64,000 nucleotides of DNA from Holacanthus passer (lineage: Eukaryota > Chordata > Actinopteri > Pomacanthidae): contig JAFREQ010000104.1 in the NCBI GenBank assembly GCA_025331565.1, forward strand, positions 186,001 to 250,000. The letters run 5' to 3'. Both the position numbers and the translations under genes were made by a program. The notes beneath the pieces are model-generated. The model did not search any database and was not told where the DNA came from. It worked only from the letters and a program-made list of their open reading frames with translations. Each line of letters begins with the position of its first letter. Position 1 is the first letter of the stretch. This document shows positions 59,521-64,000 of this stretch, one piece after another.

Positions 59521-62500
59521 TAAGCTATATTGCATATTGTTGAATAATTAAGTACTTTAATAATTTTATAAAGAGACAACAAATACACTTAACTAAATAA
59601 CTAAATGAATGCTATTTAGTTTCTTTCTTGCCAGTGGAAGAAACTAAATAGCATGAACATGTGTTGCATTTGTGTCATTATCAAATATAATAAATGATGA
59701 TGTAGGCCAGCTTGAGTGAATACATTTATTTGTTGTATATCGAATAGTGATTTTACTGCATCACTTTTCCCAATAGGACAAGGCCTCCTTTAACAAATCC
59801 AAGTGCTGTTTCTCTAACCTTTGAAATCTGAAAGTCATTAATATATTAAAATAGTCACTACCAAGCCCTGTGACCACTTAACTTTGAACAAAGGTCCTTT
59901 CATTTGTTTGCTGGTAAAAAAAAAAAAAATTAACTCTGAGTTTGGTTCTTGCATTTGTGCCATTTAAAAATTTCCTTTGATAATGATATTTATATATATG
60001 CCAGTAGAGCCATAAAGAGAATAATTAAAAATATACTGCCTGTGACAATAGTGACTGACAGCTACATTCTGCGACATCAACAGGAGCTCAGTAAACATCC
60101 TACTTCTACACTGGCTTTGGAAATAAATGCTGTACTGCAGAACAGTCCAATATGAATGCAATTCCTAGGAGGGCTGGTTTAAACCACAACCCCTCTTTTC
60201 GCTCCGTCTTTTATACCCACTTTGCTCCCTTTTCTCCATCTCCTTCCCCAGAGGAGCCAAACTGCCCCAGTGTTATGAAAAAGTGTGAACTTGCTCTCAA
60301 TGTGGCATTTCCTTGGCCAAAATGTGTGAAGGTAGCAGAAACGGAGCCAGTCCTGGCACCAACCTCGCCTGCACCCTCACACATCATTTGCACTCTTTGG
60401 AAAATGCTATCACTGTGGGTAGATTACTTGCTTACTTCATTTACTGCCATGTGGGGCTCTGGGGGAACTGATAGCCTTTCAGAGGGGTCGGAAGCTGAAA
60501 CACACATCATCAGCGCTGATACAATGTGATTATGACCTGAATCATTGCCAGCCAGGGAGGCAGGAGGCTCAGTGGCTCAGATTGACCGTGAGGGGGGTAA
60601 TCAGTCTGGTCTCGGAGAAGCTTTTAACTCATATAATCACTCCCTCACCTTTGAAAAGAAAGAACCTCGATCTGTTCACACACTCAAACAATCATGCCAA
60701 TGTTCAGGGAGACGGAGGACAGATTGCAGGAGGACAGACAGAGAGGTATAATAAAGAAGAGCTGGAGCATGAGGAGTTGGCAGAGACTTTCCAAAATGCT
60801 CTCAGTCATTGTTCTGACAACAATATTTTCTCTGCCCAGGCCTAATGGGCTTGTAATGAGTGCTGTAATATAAGCAGTAGCCTAGTGTAACCTGTAAACC
60901 TTAATTAAGTCAGACAGCCACCTTAAAGGCAGCCAGCAACTGTGCTCAGTCACCATCTCATGATCCTGAAGCCGACTACACTCTTCCATCACTCCTTCAT
61001 CAATCACTCAATCCCTTCATCTCGGCTACATCCAGCTCCAAATCCTCCTCCATTTCTCCTTTCACTACCCCTCCCGTCATCCCTTCACCTTGAGCAATGG
61101 CTGGGGGAGGATGAACGTCGCAGAGCGCAGAGGAGCTTCGGTGTCCATCATGAGGGCAAGAAATAGTCCCACCCTAGTATCCTCTCTGACCCTTGAGTAG
61201 AAGACCTCAGCCATTGATTTGTTGCTACTCGCTCATATAGACTACACCAGTCTCCAAGCAGCAGTCAAACAGATCCATAGGCGACACATCCCGCAGGACT
61301 GCCCACGTGCGGGTGTGTGAGCATTTACAGAACATTTATATGCACGTGTTATGTTGCGTCGTGCATTGCCTGCTGAGTGTGACAAATGCAATAAATTCTT
61401 TCTGAAAGGCTCTGTGCATGTTTCAGGATCGATATCGGGGCAAAGAAGCCATCATAACAATGAGATAGACACCCTCACACTCACAATCTGTTGTGCGGCT
61501 CTGAGGTTAAAAAGTTGTCTCAGGGCACAAGTTGTTCCTCATATATAATCTATAATAAGTGTAAAGTATTTCTCTCAAAAGCTGACAAGCTGCATGTATT
61601 TTTGGCTATATACTGTGGGCGGATCAGCATTGGAAAACAGTAATAGAGCTCCAACCGGTTCCTGATAATGTTCCTAAGATAATTCTGTTTGGCAGTAGGT
61701 GCAGTTTCGAGAGGTGACGTGATAGATTGCAACTGGCCGCCCATCCCCGACTTGGCCAGAACTCTTTCAATATGTGGCTCCGGATAACACTTAGGTTACA
61801 GCGCTTGGCATCTTCCACCGTACTGTAGCCTTTAAAGTAAGTCTCGACTTTTGTAGACTATCTGTGTACTTCATCCCTCTTCTGCTATTAAAGCCAGGGC
61901 CCGATCTATAAATACATCTAGTGGCCTGCATCCCTGATGAGCAAGCTAATTGACACCGTTAATGGATGGAGTTTCACAGAGCTGTAAATAATGTGTAGGT
62001 TCACACTTTCTGCCTCCTGCCGTGCTACTTCTGGGAGGGCAACATGAGTTTACCTGCCAAGTCCGGCCTCTCCAGCCAGTGCCTCCCTCCCCCCTACAGC
62101 CACGTCTGCTCCGGCCAGGGGATTTACACAGAAATCAATAAAAGTTTCTCTCAGCCCCCCCCCAGTCAAAGTCAGAAAACTGCATCTCCTCCTTTTCATG
62201 TACTATAACAACCTCTTGGAAAAACAAACAAAAACAGGCAAAAGGAAATAAAATGATTTTCACATGACTCACACACACATCCTGCTGCTGTATATTGCAC
62301 AACACACTACACTATGCTTCCACTGATGCAAAGTCTTCATTCAGTGTACCTGATAGACATATTTGATGCAATATTCCTAACAATGCTTGTCCTCTTTCCA
62401 AAGGTGAAAGGCGTTTAAACCTTTGAGACAGATCAATTGATCATAGCAAAGCCACAATCATAGATGACTGGCAGCTGCAAACTGACTGCAGACTGAGAGA

Positions 62501-63067
62501 CGGATCAGGTTTGCAGTCACTTTGATTTTAGATACCTTTAAAGACAGCGCTTCAAAGGCCCAGAGGTTGCTCGGATGGAGTGATTGAAAGAGGAATAAGG
62601 AAGAAAGACGTTTGAGAAGGAGAAAAAAAACACTATCCGGCTGTACCACACACACACATTCTCCTTCATTTAACTTCTATGCACAGCCCACCTTGAGAGG
62701 GAACATTAATTGCACATGTCTTTATAAACAAACTTGTAATGAGTGCTTCTTGGAGTTGTTCTTTCCATTCACTGCATGTACCGAGTGGAACAGAGCATGC
62801 TGTATTCCAAACACATATTTTCAATTATGCACTGCATGCCAAAAAAAAAAAAATACGACTTTGTGTCCTTGTCCCAGCTTTCTTTCTTTCTTTATTTATC
62901 TCATGTCACCACTGAGCTGGAGAAGAGTAATAATTAACACTAATGGTCTGACTAACAAGCAGGCACCAGGGTGTTAATTGCATTGACGTATATTTCCTAG
63001 TAACCACATTCAGTCCAGTGGATTCCAGAAATACTGTTCTGCTAATGACCAAACACGAAAAGGATCT

Positions 63068-63068
<1 letters not shown>
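59521..63068. other. Non-coding unique stretch at the right of the window
   Basis: AT-rich sequence at 59500-60000, then unique sequence with a C9 run at 62155-62163 and a candidate element at 61860-62060. The frame at 60152-60529 (125 codons) is not recognised. Confidence 0.5.
61860..62060. other. Candidate conserved non-coding element
   Basis: AAATACATCTAGTGGCCTGC, GCAAGCTAATTGACACCG and TTAATGGATGG words occur in a repeat-free block. Inference from appearance only. Confidence 0.22.

Positions 63069-63104
<36 letters not shown>
63069..63104. repeat. (GATA)8-9 microsatellite
   Basis: Uninterrupted GATA/TAGA units ending in GACA. Confidence 0.97.
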
Positions 63105-63536
63105 CAGAATGGCAAAAGAACTCGTGAACCCATGAGCGGATGAATCAGATATTAGAACCCATCAGCCATGAATTAATTTGAGTAGTCTTTTTTAATTAAG
63201 CCAGATCTACCGTCGAATAGTGAACCACGGAGCGGGTGCCAGGCTGGAGCTCACATAAGAGTCCACATACTCTGCTCATTCAACCACATTAACGTTTGAT
63301 CATCAAAAAAAGAAACACAAATTCCACCTTTCATCCGCGTCTTCTGCACTATTTGGCATACAATTTGCTCGTATCACACTAGAAAATGTGGATGCGATAC
63401 ATCTCCGGTACAAAGCCCTTGACCAGTTTGTGTCTCTGGCAATAAAGCACAGAGACTGTTAGCTACAGCGTTGGTGCTTCAGCGGGGAAGATAGATGGGG
63501 GAGTGAGGGGAGAGATGGCCGTGTGATGGAAGGGAT

Positions 63537-63559
63537 GGGGCGCGAGGGGAGGGTGGGGG
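63537..63559 (+). other. G-quadruplex motif
   Basis: GGGG, CGCGA, GGGG, A, GGG, T, GGGGG gives four runs with loops of five, one and one base. Confidence 0.6.
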
Positions 63560-64000
63560 TCTGGAAACGAGGGGGACATGGCCCTACAGTCGCCCACAGA
63601 TGCTCCCTCTGTCGCTCCCTCATTCTCTCCCTCCTTTTGAGCACAGTATGGGAGCAGTCTTTTGGGGGAGGCTGGCAGGCAATCAGTGATGTCATGCCAG
63701 CAGTGCAGCGATGGCAGCTTAACCTATTTTCGGAAATACCACAGAATTTCTATTTTTAACCGTGCTGAGCAGCATGTATCTTCACACATCCCTCACGGAC
63801 CTGAGCATTCATAGACATTTTCCAATCTAAAATGTGTCTTTGTCACAAGTTGGGGATTATTTAATATCTGTCGGAAAAAGGTCTTGATGCTGATAGTTGT
63901 CATAAGGAGGTATTGTGGAGTATTATGTTGTCAAAATACTTTTTTTTTTTGTTTATTAGATTGGTAATTTAAAGCTGATAATAGCCATGACATAGCAAAT

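Larger units (their letters stand above)
55023..64000 (-). other. celf5: Partial intron upstream of the CELF exon
   Basis: The preceding exon should end in codons for (T)GMHKG or similar at a donor with the glycine split after one base. No such minus-strand segment was found between the acceptor and the right edge. The stretch is therefore read as intron, longer than 8.9 kb, that includes a hAT-like MITE, a promoter-like cluster, a GATA microsatellite and unique sequence. Confidence 0.6.

Noticed and set aside
61381..61410. TGTGCATG near a possible acceptor, considered as the preceding CELF exon end (MHKG)
   Set aside because: Neighbouring codons do not spell the expected residues on the minus strand and no donor is in place.
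1..64000. tRNA, rRNA, CRISPR arrays, bacterial operons or phage genes
   Set aside because: No B-box-like GGTTCGAATC, no spaced direct-repeat array and no dense long genes were seen. The window is vertebrate intron-type DNA.

Overview
The window looks like nuclear DNA of a ray-finned (teleost) fish. It carries many long (CA)n/(TG)n microsatellites, deletion derivatives of a fish Tc1-like transposon, a hAT-like MITE and a split vertebrate coding exon. There are no operons, bacterial ribosome binding sites or long uninterrupted genes. Nearly all of the 64 kb is non-coding, and most short open frames are translations of simple repeats or chance.

The one firm gene part is an 83-bp internal exon on the minus strand at 54940-55022. 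It encodes the second half of RRM1 of a CELF (CUGBP/Elav-like, Bruno-like) RNA-binding protein of the CELF3-6 subgroup, and its residues fit CELF5 best. No other CELF exon was recognised, so 1-54939 is read as part of the downstream intron and 55023-64000 as part of the upstream intron. Both run off the window. A purine-rich stretch on the plus strand, which is pyrimidine-rich in the transcript, starts just past the 5' splice site.

Layout: 1-3.5 kb holds TG/CA, CT and TTTA simple repeats and one conserved-looking block. 3.5-37 kb is mostly single-copy intron with two related non-autonomous Tc1 elements (10216-10714 and 16753-17269), several CA/TG tracts, G-quadruplex motifs near 23.4-23.8 kb, and a near-perfect 46-nt hairpin at 37023-37068. 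37.4-41.8 kb is a patch of decayed mobile and captured sequence: two old repeat ends, an open frame of unknown origin, a broken 5' fragment of cog7, and a Tc1 remnant that keeps part of the transposase C-terminus. 48.6-50.9 kb combines compound microsatellites, a CpG-dense block and G-quadruplex motifs. 55-64 kb is upstream intron with a MITE at 57837-58166 and a small promoter-like cluster (CCAAT, CACGTG, minus-strand 5' splice site) at 59388-59457.

All family assignments come from reading the sequence against remembered family features. No alignment or database search was run.
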